Below are positions 42,460-51,959 of a DNA stretch of 64,000 nucleotides, piece by piece; the first letter of the stretch is position 1; each line of letters begins with the position of its first letter. The notes under the pieces were generated by a model. It worked only from the letters and a program-made list of their open reading frames with translations. It did not search any database and was not told the origin of the DNA. The stretch spans positions 31,513,483 to 31,577,482 of the forward strand of contig NC_044561.1 of assembly GCF_007565055.1 (NCBI RefSeq). Reading direction: 5' to 3'. The stretch is from Rhinopithecus roxellana. Lineage: Eukaryota > Chordata > Mammalia > Primates > Cercopithecidae. A program made the position numbers and the translations under genes.

Positions 42460-42500
42460 GTTGGCACTTTATGGATTACTTACTGACACAAAATAACAAT
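42399..42500 (-). CDS. USP16: USP16 exon 2 with start codon (residues 1-21)
   Basis: Acceptor TTTTCTAG on the minus strand places the exon start at 42500. The ATG is at 42459-42457, in context AACATGG with a G at +4. Encodes MGKKRTKGKTVPIDDSSETL plus the first base of Glu21; donor GTATAT. The KKRTKGK cluster is a basic N-terminus typical of USP16. Only 42399-42459 is coding; the rest is 5' UTR. Confidence 0.95.
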
Positions 42501-42656
42501 CTAGAAAACAAGATAAAGTTAGCTTGAACAAAAAAGAAAGTATGTCTTATATTTCTCTAGGAGACAGTAAAATAATGAAGCCACATATATGATGCGTGTC
42601 TATCACACTGTAATTTATAAAGACCAATCACATATAATCATCTAATTTTCAATAGG

Positions 42657-42774
42657 AACTGAAGTAGATAGAATAGTTATCTCCCGTTTCTCATAGCGTA
42701 GGAAACTGATTCTTAACTGAAGTAGATAGAATAGTTATCTCCCCTATTTTTCATGGCATAGGAAACTGATTCTT
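42657..42774. repeat. 58/60-bp tandem duplication
   Basis: Unit 42657-42714 starting AACTGAAGTAGATAGAATAG is repeated at 42715-42774 with a few differences (CTCCCGTTTC versus CTCCCCTATT; AGCGTAGG versus GGCATAGG). Confidence 0.93.
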
Positions 42775-43384
42775 AGCAAGCTTAAGAGGTTTTCAATACA
42801 TGTAAAAGGTCAGGAGAGAACCCTGGTCTTCTTACACAGGTCTTGAACAGTCTCAGAACTTGATACTCTTAGGAAGCTGACTCCTCTCTACGTACATGTG
42901 AAATAATGGTGGCACTTTAATCAGAAAACTGATTTCCTTTCCTTCTAAGCTACTTTTCTTAGCTCTGCAGTCTAGGCAAATTAAATTGATAATTTCTCTA
43001 ATAAAAATTAAAAATAATTCTGACAACAACCTCCTGAAGGGAGTTAGAAATTTTCCAACATAGCTTCAAAGCTAAATACAAAAAGTGATACACTGTTGTG
43101 CATTTTCCACACCAGGATTTCCTATGCATATCAGCTAAATGGAAATTGATTACAACTGCATTCTTGACTATTTACATTATTACATTATTGCCAAAACCAC
43201 TTTGGAAAGCTGTGACAAATCTAGCTGCACATCACATCTTCACCTTTTTAGTCAACAATTCAAACTTAGAAAACAAGAAAAGTGCTAAAAGTACATACAG
43301 GTCTACCTATCTAGAATTATAGATTTTAAAAATAAATACAAAAAATAGCACCCAGGTTCTTGCTTCCAATCCAACTCACTCTAA

Positions 43385-43595
43385 TCGGCGTGGGAGTTCA
43401 GTACTAGATTCATCTTCCAGTTATGCCATTTTTATCATATCATTCTCTTGATTGAAAGCATTTAACAGTTTTCCAGACCACACTCCCTAAACTTTAGCCT
43501 TTATAAATAGGCCCCATAGGTCTTTATAAATTTGGCCCCAATGCTCAGCTAATCCTGACTCTATTATGCCTCAACAACAACAATAACAAAAAACC
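43385..43595 (+). mobile_element. L2-like fragment
   Basis: TTTTCCAGACCACACTCCCT and GTCTTTATAAATTTGGCCCC fit LINE-2 3' pattern; diverged. Confidence 0.5.
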
Positions 43596-43609
43596 CACTA
43601 AAATTATAA

Positions 43610-43765
43610 TTATATAGTACTTTCGATCTTCAAAGTCCTTTCACAAACATTATCACATTGGATTTTCATAACAACACTTTAAAAAGACATTTCACTCAAG
43701 GAGAAAACTCAGGAAAAAAATGGTGAAAGATCACACAGGGTAACAAAAATGAGCTAAAAGGCAGG
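43610..43765 (+). mobile_element. MIR-like fragment
   Basis: AAAGTCCTTTCACAAACATT and GATTTTCATAACAACACTTT fit the MIR core; truncated by the following Alu. Confidence 0.6.
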
Positions 43766-43769
43766 TGTT

Positions 43770-43902
43770 GTCTGGATGCGGTGGCTCACGCCTATAGTCC
43801 CAACACTTTCGGAGGTCGAGGTGGGAGGATCGCTTGAGGCCAGAAGTTCAAGACTAGCCTGAGCAACAACAAGGCGACACTCTATCTCTACAAAAAAAAA
43901 TA
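43770..43902 (+). mobile_element. Alu left monomer
   Basis: Single arm ending CTCTACAAAAAAAAAT; no right arm. Confidence 0.8.
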
Positions 43903-43972
43903 GGTAAAACGCAGATGTTTGGGTTTCAAGACCACCACTTTTTACCTGCCAATCAAGTCAGTCTCTTTGTGT

Positions 43973-44211
43973 TTTTTTTTAAGACAGAGTCTTGCTCTGC
44001 CGCCTGGGTTCAAATGCTTCTTCTACCTCAGACTCCCGAATAGCTAGGATTACAGAAGCCCACCACCACGCCCGTCTAATTTTTGTATTTTTAGTAGATA
44101 CGGGGGTTTCACCATCTTGGCCAGGGTGGTCTGAACTCCTGACCTCGTGATCTGCCCGCCTCAGCCTCCCAAAGTGCTGGGATTAAAGGCGTGAGCCACC
44201 GCGCCTGGCCA
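43973..44211 (-). mobile_element. Alu with internal deletion
   Basis: Inverted; the sequence jumps from GCTCTGCCGCC to TGGGTTCAAATGC, losing part of the left arm. Confidence 0.86.
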
Positions 44212-44214
44212 AGT

Positions 44215-44600
44215 CTGTCTCTTGTACTCCACTCCAAAACACTTTGTACCCTCTGTGCCTTGATGTCTTTGATTTCTAGCCGTAATGTTCTATCTATCTA
44301 AATCTTACCAATCTTGCAAGCTCTCCATTTCAAGGAAGCCTTAGACAATCATTCTACTCTAAATTAACCTCTCCACTGAACTTCTCTAGTATTTATGGTA
44401 TGCTCCAGTCATCTTGTCCCCTTATCAGATATTCCAGTGAATTTCTTAAATCTTTATCTGGGTTTATCTTATTTCTCTAAGCAGAATCTAAAGTTCTTAG
44501 AAAAATAAATGGCTTCAGGCATAGCTTTGGAACTGCCTATAATATCTAGCATAATGTTTGTACATAGTAGATCCTGACGAAATACTTCTTGCATTTAAAT
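44215..44600 (+). mobile_element. L2 3'-end fragment
   Basis: CAATCTTGCAAGCTCTCCAT, AGGAAGCCTTAGACAATCAT and AATATCTAGCATAATGTTTG follow the LINE-2 terminal pattern. Confidence 0.65.
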
Positions 44601-45421
44601 AGAAAAATAGAATAGTACCTGAGGCATAAAGGATGATTATAACGTGCAAAGGTAGGTACATAAGAATGAAGCAAACAAGTTCTGGTGAAAAAGAAAAGAG
44701 TGAAGAATAAGAAGTCAGAAGTCTGCAGTAGTGAAGACAGCACTAGTAAATCCGGTTTTAGGATTGCAGCAGCTCAGACTCCATAGGAAACTTGAAAGAC
44801 GAATTGTTTATTGCTGCAGGCAGAGGACATAGAGGGGTCACTCCAGTGCTGCGGAAAGAGCCCCAGTAAATTTCTGACAACTATAAAGGCAACTAATGAG
44901 TCATGAGGAGAGAATACTGTGACTTCCATCAGCTCTAAAACATCAATAAGCTTACTACACTTTTCAAGTAGTGTCATCGGATGAGTATTAGCGTCCTAGT
45001 GAAATGACTCTTTGCAGGACTCCGTACAAAATCTAAATCAAAGATAGTCTTGCCGCCTCTCATATTATTCCAAGTCTCTTCTCTCTCTGCCCTCCCAGTT
45101 GTCCCCTGCCTACTCGGTTCCATTAAAAATGTAAGCGTGTGGAAAACTTTGTCAGCAGGTCTTAACGTGGCTTTCAAGTTTTGCGTAGATCAGTCCTCTC
45201 CTAGGTGTAGTCAACCGGATAGGTGACAGATCCTGCTTTTCCTACCAGCAGTAAGAACACGGCTGCAAACCCAGCCCCAACCCATAGGGTAATCCCTGCC
45301 ACGCGCCACCCACCCACTTGCTCGGCGCCTGCCACACCTCCCCTCTCCTCCGTTTCTAACTGCTCCGATCCCACCGGGGAACCTCGGGGTCCACGGGGTC
45401 GAGAAGGGCGCCAGCAGCGGC

Positions 45422-45470
45422 ATCTCATTGGCCAGCTTCTGGAACTGACAAGACACGCAGCCAATGAGAT
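45422..45470. promoter_or_regulatory. Inverted CCAAT palindrome
   Basis: ATCTCATTGGC at 45422-45432 is the exact reverse complement of GCCAATGAGAT at 45460-45470. Both arms are NF-Y-type CCAAT boxes, with centres about 34 bp apart, and an ETS site follows at 45478. Confidence 0.75.
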
Positions 45471-45612
45471 CGCAGTACCGGAAGTAGCCGGGTTACGTGC
45501 TTAAGGAGTGGGGCCTTCAAGAAGAGAACGAAGTTGGGGCGGAAAACAGGGGCTCTCCCAGCGCAGGAGGTCAGGCGTGCGACGACTGCCAGGCAGTGGG
45601 ACCAGAACTCAC

Positions 45613-45770
45613 CCACGGCGACAGAGCCCATAACTGCATCCCCTCATGGGCCTTTGGGCTGGGCAGCCAGCTCCCTCTTCCTCCTGGTGACGAATTGAGA
45701 GCGACGGAGCCGAAGCCAGTGACCCCTGGAAAGCAACAACTTCCGGAACGCGGCATTATGGGAAGTGGCT
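45613..45770 (-). other. USP16: USP16 predicted exon 1 (5' UTR), TSS end approximate
   Basis: On the minus strand a perfect donor G/GTGAGT lies at 45613/45612, inside a CpG island and 3.1 kb upstream of the exon 2 acceptor (42501). Sequence upstream of the donor is GC-rich, with two ETS sites at 45739 and 45850 fitting a transcription start near 45.75-45.85 kb. The predicted exon has three ATGs at 45647, 45639 and 45631, discussed as a finding. No coding start is implied. Confidence 0.5.
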
Positions 45771-46156
45771 AGGCCACCACCTCCCCACCCCCACCTCCCG
45801 GGACCATCGGCTCTGACGCTAGTAAATCTGCGCCTGCGTGCGGCTTGCGCCGGAAGTTCGGGCTTAGGGATTTGGTTGGCAATGGGTTTGGTTGTCAGTG
45901 GGTTTTCTGGTCTCTGACATAACCATGAAGTTATATAAATGCCTCTGAAGTGTGGGCATCTGGTGGTGGTCTGAGCCTTGGAGTTTCCCAGATGGTTACC
46001 TTTCTGGAACACATTACATTTGGAGGCTAAGAGGGGGAGCGCTTAAATTTCTGTCTCCGTAATTCTGTCCTCTCGACTTCTAAAACTGAGTACTTAAATT
46101 GTCTTGAATTTACCTTTCTGCGCCATGTCAGAATAAAAACGCAGCGAGTTAATTGT

Positions 46157-46708
46157 TTTTTTTTTTTTTTTTAGAATATCCCTCTGTCGCCCAGGTTGGA
46201 GTGCATTCTTCTGCCTCAGCCTTCCGAGTAGCTGGGACTACAGGCGCACGCCACCACACCCGGCTAACTTTGGTTTTTTTTTTTTTTTTTTTTTTTGAGA
46301 GGCAGTCTCGCTCAGTCGCCCAGACTGGAGTGCAGTGGCGCGATCTCACCTCACTGCAAGCTCCGCCCCGGGTTCACGCCATTCTCCTGCCTCAGCCTCC
46401 CGAGCAGCTGGGACCATAGGTGCCCGCCGCCATGCCCGGCTAATTTTTTGCATTTTTAGTAGAGACGGGGTTTCACCGTGTTAGCCACGATGGTCTCGAT
46501 CTCCTAACCTTGTGATCCGCCCGCCTCGGCTTCCCAAAGTGCTGGGATTACAGATGTGAGCCACCGTGCCCGGCTAACTTTTGTATTTTTGGTGGAGACA
46601 GGGTTTCACCATATTGGCCAGGCTGGTCTCGAACTCCTGACCTTGTGATCCGCCCTTCTCGGCCTCCCAAAGTGCTGGGATTACAGGCGTGAGCCACCGA
46701 GCCCGGCC
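46157..46708 (-). mobile_element. Alu-in-Alu nest
   Basis: Outer inverted Alu in two parts (46157-46272 and 46574-46708) with an inner inverted AluY-like copy (46273-46573). Both junctions carry CCCGGCTAACTTT, the target duplication. Confidence 0.9.
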
Positions 46709-46820
46709 ACGAGAGTGAATTTTTAAAGCACAACTGAAAGACAGTGTCAAACATAAATTGCGGGAGAGGAGGGAATTTTCAAATATTTACTGTTCATTCT
46801 TTGAAAATTTGTAAGTGCAA

Positions 46821-47113
46821 GGCCGGGCGCGGTGGCTCATGCCTGTAATCCCAACACTGGGAGGCTGAGGCGGGTGGATGACCTGAGGTCAGGAGTTCGA
46901 GACCAGCCTCGCCAACATGGTGAAATTCCGTCTTTACTAAAAATACAAAAAATTAGTCGGGCATGGTGGCGAGCGCCTGTAATCCCAGCTACTCGGGAGG
47001 CTAAGGGAGGAGAATCGCTTGAACTCTGGAGGCAGAGGTTGCAGTGAGCCGAGATCACTCCATTGCAGTCCAGCCTGGGCAACAAGAGTGAAACTCTGTC
47101 TCAAAAAAAGAAA
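46821..47113 (+). mobile_element. AluS-like
   Basis: Full copy, opposite in orientation to the preceding nest 112 nt away. Confidence 0.9.
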
Positions 47114-47303
47114 ATATGTAAGGGCACACTTTGTGCCAAGCGTTCCCTCAAATGAATTAAACATAGTCCTCTCTGCCCTGGAGTCTTAGTTCAGTAGAGA
47201 AAGTAGTAATCGCTACCAAGGGTGCAAGGGTGGGGGGGTTGCAGATATCTATAGAAAAATAGTCAAAGAATGTAAACAGTTCACCATAAAAAAACAATTA
47301 ATC

Positions 47304-47607
47304 GCCGGGCGCGGTGGCTGAAGCCTGTAATCCCAGCACTTTGGGAGGCCGAGACGGGCGGATCACGAGGTCAGGAAATCGAGACCATCCTGGCTAACAC
47401 GGTGAAACCCCGTCTCTACTAAAAACTACAAAAAACTAGCCGGGCAACGTGGCGGCGCCTGTAGTCCCAGCTACCCGGGAGGCTGAGACAGGAGAATGGC
47501 GTGAACCCGGGAGGCGGAGCTTGCAGTGAGCTGAGATCCGGCCACAGCACTCCAGCCTGGGTGACAGAGCGAGACTCCGTCTCAAAAAAAAAAAAAAAAA
47601 AAAAAAT
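47304..47607 (+). mobile_element. AluY, Old World monkey type
   Basis: Near-intact, with AACTAGCCGGGCAACGTGG and GATCCGGCCACAGCACTCC. Confidence 0.93.
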
Positions 47608-47754
47608 CATAAAATAAATGTCTATTGTTACTAATGAGATCAAAGGAGTTTAAGATGGTGGCATACTAACCACCAGAGTAACATTTGGTTAAATTTGGGG
47701 GAAAACTAGCTCTCTTGCTTTTTACTGCTGAGATAAATTTTTTTGTTTGTTTGT

Positions 47755-48052
47755 TTTATTTTGTTTTGAGACTGGCTTGCACTCTGCTGCCCAGGCTGGA
47801 GTACAGTGGCACGATCTCAGCTCACTGCAACCTCCACCTTCAGGATTGAAACGATTCTCCTGCCTCTGCCTCCTGAGTGGCTGGGATTACAGGCACATAC
47901 CACCCCACCACACCCAGCTAACGTTTGTAGTTTTTGGTAGAGGTGGGGTTTCAGCATGTTGGCCAGGCTGGTCTTGAACTCCTGGCCTTAAGTGATCCAC
48001 CTGCCTCAGCCTCCCAGAGTGCTGAATTACAGGTGTAAGCCACCGCGCCCAG
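47755..48052 (-). mobile_element. AluS-like
   Basis: Inverted copy with TTTGTTTGTTTG tail. Confidence 0.9.
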
Positions 48053-48310
48053 CTTAGTTTCATCTTTCACTTTATTCTGACAACATTATGACATTAAAGT
48101 CCAAGAGATATTGGGCTCGTCCTTGTTTGGTCTCTGGTGATCTAGATGAGGCAGGACTGAGCCCCTCGAATGTATTATCTCAAAAAGTTAGTAGCAGCTA
48201 CTATGCAAAGTTCCAAGGCTCAAGTTAAATCCTGGGCATATCCACGGATGTGTGGTAGGGCATAGACTCCAGCTCTCATGCAAGAAAGAACAAGAGTGGG
48301 ATGAGATAAT

Positions 48311-48609
48311 TTTTTTTTTTTGAGGCGGAGTCTCGCTCTGTCGCCCAGGCTGGAGTGCAGTGGCGCTATCTCGGCTCACTGCAAGCTCCGCCTCCTGGGT
48401 TTACGCCATTCTCCTGCCTCAGCCTCCCGAGTAGCTGGGACTACAGACGCCCGCCACCTCGCCCGGCTAGTTTTTTTTTTTGTATTTTTTAGTAGAGACG
48501 GGGTTTCACCGTGTTAGCCAGGATGGTCTCGATCTCCTGACCTCAAGCGATACTCCAGCCTCAGTCTCCCAAAGCACTAGGATTCTAGGTGTGAGTCACC
48601 GCATCCAGC
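48311..48609 (-). mobile_element. Chimeric Alu (young/old)
   Basis: From 48311 to about 48543 it matches the young monkey AluY pattern. From AAGCGATACTCCAGCC to the end it is an older diverged Alu. Confidence 0.85.
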
Positions 48610-48742
48610 CTCTATACATGCTTTAAAAGTCACTTCCTTCCAGTTACAGGGCAATCTAGGTAACACAGTCATCTGATCACTCACATCACCTTACTTTACT
48701 TCTCTGTCCAGCAATTATCCACTATCTGGTAATTTTCTTTCT

Positions 48743-49043
48743 TTTTTTTTTTTTTTTGAAACAGAGTCTCACTCTGTTGCCCAGGCTGGAGTGCAGTGGT
48801 GCGGTTACAGCTCACTGCAGCCTCAGTCTCCCAGGCTCAAGCAATTCTCGTACCTCAGCCTCCTGAGTAGCTGGGACTACAGGCCTACAGGCACAGGACC
48901 CCACATCTGGCTAATTTTTGTATTTTTTGTAGAGACAGGGGTCTCTCTCTGTTGCCCAAACTGGTCTCAAACCCTGGGCTCAAGTGATCCTCCTTGGTCT
49001 CCCAAAGTGCTGGGATTATAGGCATGAGGTATTATGCCTGCCG
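48743..49043 (-). mobile_element. AluJ-like
   Basis: Inverted diverged copy with 19-nt T run. Confidence 0.88.
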
Positions 49044-49061
49044 TAATTTTCTTTTCTTTCT

Positions 49062-49349
49062 TTTTTGAGGCTGAGTTTTGCTCTTGTTGCCCAGGCTGGA
49101 GTGCAATGGCGTGATCTCGGCTCACAGCAACCTCTGCGTCCCGGGTTCAAGCGATTCTCCTGCCTCAGCCTCCCCAGTAGTTGGGATTACAGGCATGTGC
49201 CACCATGTCCAGCTAAGTTTTGTATTTTTAGTAGAGACAGGGTTTCTCCATGTTGGTCAGGCTGGTCTCGAACTCCCAACCTCAAGTGATCTGCCTGCCT
49301 TGGCCTCCCAAAGTGCTGGGATTATAGGTGTGAGCCACCGTGCCCAGCC
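49062..49349 (-). mobile_element. AluS-like
   Basis: Inverted full copy in a run of three same-orientation Alus. Confidence 0.9.
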
Positions 49350-49377
49350 CATAATTTTCGTTTATTTTTACCTTTAT

Positions 49378-49517
49378 GTTTAGCCCTCTTCATCCATACA
49401 GAGAAATGTGCAAATATAAGGTCTTTGAGAGATGCAACATCTTTGTGTTGTTCATGGCTATAATTAGTACCTGGAAGTGCCTGGAATATAGTAAGTGCTC
49501 GATAAATATTTATTGAA
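49378..49517 (+). mobile_element. L2 3'-end fragment
   Basis: AAATATAAGGTCTTTGAGAG and ends TAGTAAGTGCTCGATAAATA, the typical LINE-2 tail. Confidence 0.75.
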
Positions 49518-49519
49518 AA

Positions 49520-50400
49520 GAAATAGTCATGAGAAATAAAATGCTGTACAAGAATGTTCGCTGCTGCTTTATTTATAATAGCCAAAAAACTGAAGATAGC
49601 CCAGGTTTCTATCAAAACAAGAATGGAACTGGTATATTCATATGATGGAATACTACTGAGCAATCAAAAGAAACTGATACACATGATAACAGATGAAAAT
49701 ATTTCCCTGAGTGAAAGAACCCTTACACAAAAATATCTATTGCATGACTCCAACCATATGAAGTTCTAGAACAAGAAAAATAAGTATGGTGGGGAAAAAA
49801 AATTAGAACAGTGGTTACCTTTGGGGAGAACTGGGTGGGGTCTAAGAAAGGGCATGAAAGAACTTTATGGGGTGATGGTAATGTTCTATACGTTAATATG
49901 GCTTGAGTTCCATAGGTGTATGCATTTAAAAACTCACGTGTATTTAAGGTATACATTTCATTTTTACCTTTAAAATCCTTAATTTGGGCCGGGGCACGGT
50001 GGCTCATGCCTGTAATCTCAGCACTTTGGGAGGCCGAGGTGGGTGGATCATGAGGTCAGGAGATCGAGACCATCTTGGCTAACACGGTGAAACCCTGTCT
50101 CTACTAAAAATACAAAAAATTAGCTGGGCGTGGTGGCAGGCGCCTGTGGTCTCAGCTACTTGGGAGGCTGAGGCAGGAGAATGGCGTGAACCCAGGAGGC
50201 AGAGGTTGCAGTGAGCCGGGATGGCGCCACTGCACTCCAGCCTGAGCGACAGAGCAAGACTCCGTCTCAAAAACAAAACAAAACAAAACTAATTTGAATG
50301 ATGTACATTAGAGATACTTAGAAGCTACTGTCTGCAGTTTACTTTGAAATGTATGAAAACAGATGGATTGATGGGATATGTGACAAAGCTGGTAGAGTAA
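49520..50400 (+). mobile_element. L1 ORF2 end/3' UTR split by an Alu
   Basis: 49520-49986 (TATTTATAATAGCCAAAAAA, GGAATACTACTGAGCAATCA) and 50290-50400 flank an AluY insertion. Confidence 0.8.
49987..50289 (+). mobile_element. AluY-like
   Basis: Full copy with an ACAAAACAAAACAAAAC tail, inserted in L1 3' sequence. Confidence 0.9.
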
Positions 50401-50409
50401 AATTCTATA

Positions 50410-50600
50410 CTCTCCAGGTCAGTGTTTTTCAACCTCAACACTATCAGCATTTTGAACCAGCAAATTTGTTATTGTCAGGGGATGTCCTGTTCATTGTAGG
50501 AAGTTGAGGAGCATCCCTGGGCTCTACCTACTCCATGCCAATAGCATCCTTCCAGTTGTGACAACCCAAAATGTCTTCAGACACTGCTAAATAGAGGGGA
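50410..50600 (-). mobile_element. DNA transposon fragment (MER-type)
   Basis: GTGTTTTTCAACCTCAACAC, ATTGTCAGGGGATGTCCTGT and ACAACCCAAAATGTCTTCAG match a common mammalian hAT MITE in antisense. Confidence 0.65.
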
Positions 50601-51360
50601 AATCCGTCCTTCCCCTTTCTCTTGAGATCTGCTCCACTGTAAAATTCTCTCGACTTTGCTTTACACTTGAATTTTTTCATAATAAATGTTGTAGGAAAAA
50701 ATAAATTATGACATTGAAAAATGCTCATGAAACACCATGCAGAAGATGTAGTTTATGAACACCTACAATACATACTGTCTTTTTGTTTAAAAAAAAAAAA
50801 GCGGCGGGGTTGGGGGGGGAGAGCTAGCAGTGATATTTAGTATTGCTAAATGTCAGTGTCTACAAATCGTATCTATGACACTTCTAAAATGAATATTATA
50901 AAGTGTATTCCATATAGTTGGATTGGGAAGAAAAACATTTCCAATTACCCTCCTGTCAGCATCTCCTTCAAACTACCCTTTTATTAAGAGGGATAAATAT
51001 GCATTCACACGGTTCCTCCCAGGTTGGTTAATGGGCAAGAACACCTAAGATAGCCAAGGCCACCATGCATCCAGGCTCAGATCTCCCTAATTGCCCTCCT
51101 CCTCCATGATTCAGGGACAAGGAGGATCACCGCTGTGTGGGAAGATACTAGAAATGCAAAATTTGGAACCCCGCCCCTACCTACCGAATCTTGATCTGCA
51201 TTTCAACAGGATCCCCGAACTATTCCTAGGCACGTTCGAGTTCGAGGAGCATTAACGGACCAATTCTTTGTCCCTGAAAAGTGCCCACTATACTGACAGT
51301 GGCGGCCGCTGGGAAATGACAACGGGGTTGGCATGGAGAGTTATTAAGAAGAAAAACTCC
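50601..51360. other. Intergenic, nothing recognised
   Basis: Non-coding between the transposon remnant and the Alu before RWDD2B; contains GGCGGGGTTGGGGGGGG at 50802-50818. Confidence 0.5.
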
Positions 51361-51660
51361 AGCCGGGCGCGGTGGCTCAGGCCTGTAATCCCAGCACTTT
51401 GGGAGGCCAGGGGTGGCGGATCGCCTGAGGTCAGGAGTTCGAGACCAGCCTGGCCAACATGGTGAAACCCCCGTCTCTACTAAAAAATACAAAAATTATC
51501 TGGGCATGGTGGTGGGCGCCTGTAATCCTTGCTACTCGGGAGGCCGAGGCAGGAGAATCGCTTGAACCCGGGAGGTGGAGGCTGCTGTGAGCCGAGATCG
51601 CGACACTGCACTCCAGCTTGGGGGACAGAGCGAGACTCCGTCTCAAAAAAAAAAAAAAAG
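51361..51660 (+). mobile_element. AluS-like
   Basis: CpG-rich full copy ending 60 bp before the RWDD2B CpG island. Confidence 0.91.
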
Positions 51661-51791
51661 AAGAAAACTCTGCGACTGAGAAGTACCTAGCAGGGACAAA
51701 GCATTCCCTATGTCGTTCCAGGTGCGTACACAAACACTGGCGGACCCGGCGCCGGACAGGCCAGCTCTAGCTTCCGGCCGCCGCCCTGCGC

Positions 51792-51801
51792 GCGCATGCG
51801 C
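51792..51801. promoter_or_regulatory. NRF1-type site
   Basis: GCGCATGCGC is a self-complementary match to the NRF1 consensus, about 90 bp before the RWDD2B ATG in a CpG island. Confidence 0.7.
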
Positions 51802-51892
51802 CGCGCGCCGTGTTTTTTTCTGGTAGGCCGCTAGCTGAGGCGGTTTGTAAGTTTTGGGTCGCAGTATACTAGAATTTTGAGGCTCCCTTCCG

Positions 51893-51959
51893 ATGAAAAC
51901 TGAGCTGTCCGTGCAGCCATGGAACCCGGGTTACAGCAGTGAGGGGGCCGCGACTCAAG
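51893..51959 (+). CDS. RWDD2B: RWDD2B coding exon 1 (residues 1-23)
   Basis: ATG in a TTCCGATGA context, then MKTELSVQPWNPGYSSEGAA and TQ, plus the first base of Glu23. Donor GTGAGT at 51960. The upstream ATG at 51796, inside the NRF1 palindrome, opens a short frame ending before this start if transcription begins upstream of it. Confidence 0.93.

Larger units (their letters stand above)
45200..45870. promoter_or_regulatory. USP16: USP16 CpG-island promoter
   Basis: GC- and CpG-rich 0.7 kb with no TATA box. ETS/GABP-type CCGGAAGT or its complement ACTTCCGG occurs at 45478-45485, 45739-45746 and 45850-45857. Two oppositely oriented CCAAT boxes sit at 45427-45431 and 45461-45465 inside a perfect inverted repeat. 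This is the usual architecture of a broadly expressed TATA-less promoter. Confidence 0.8.

Noticed and set aside
45201..45504. Several 80-90-codon frames over the USP16 CpG island on both strands
   Set aside because: GC-rich DNA has few stops; the frames overlap each other and match no family I know.
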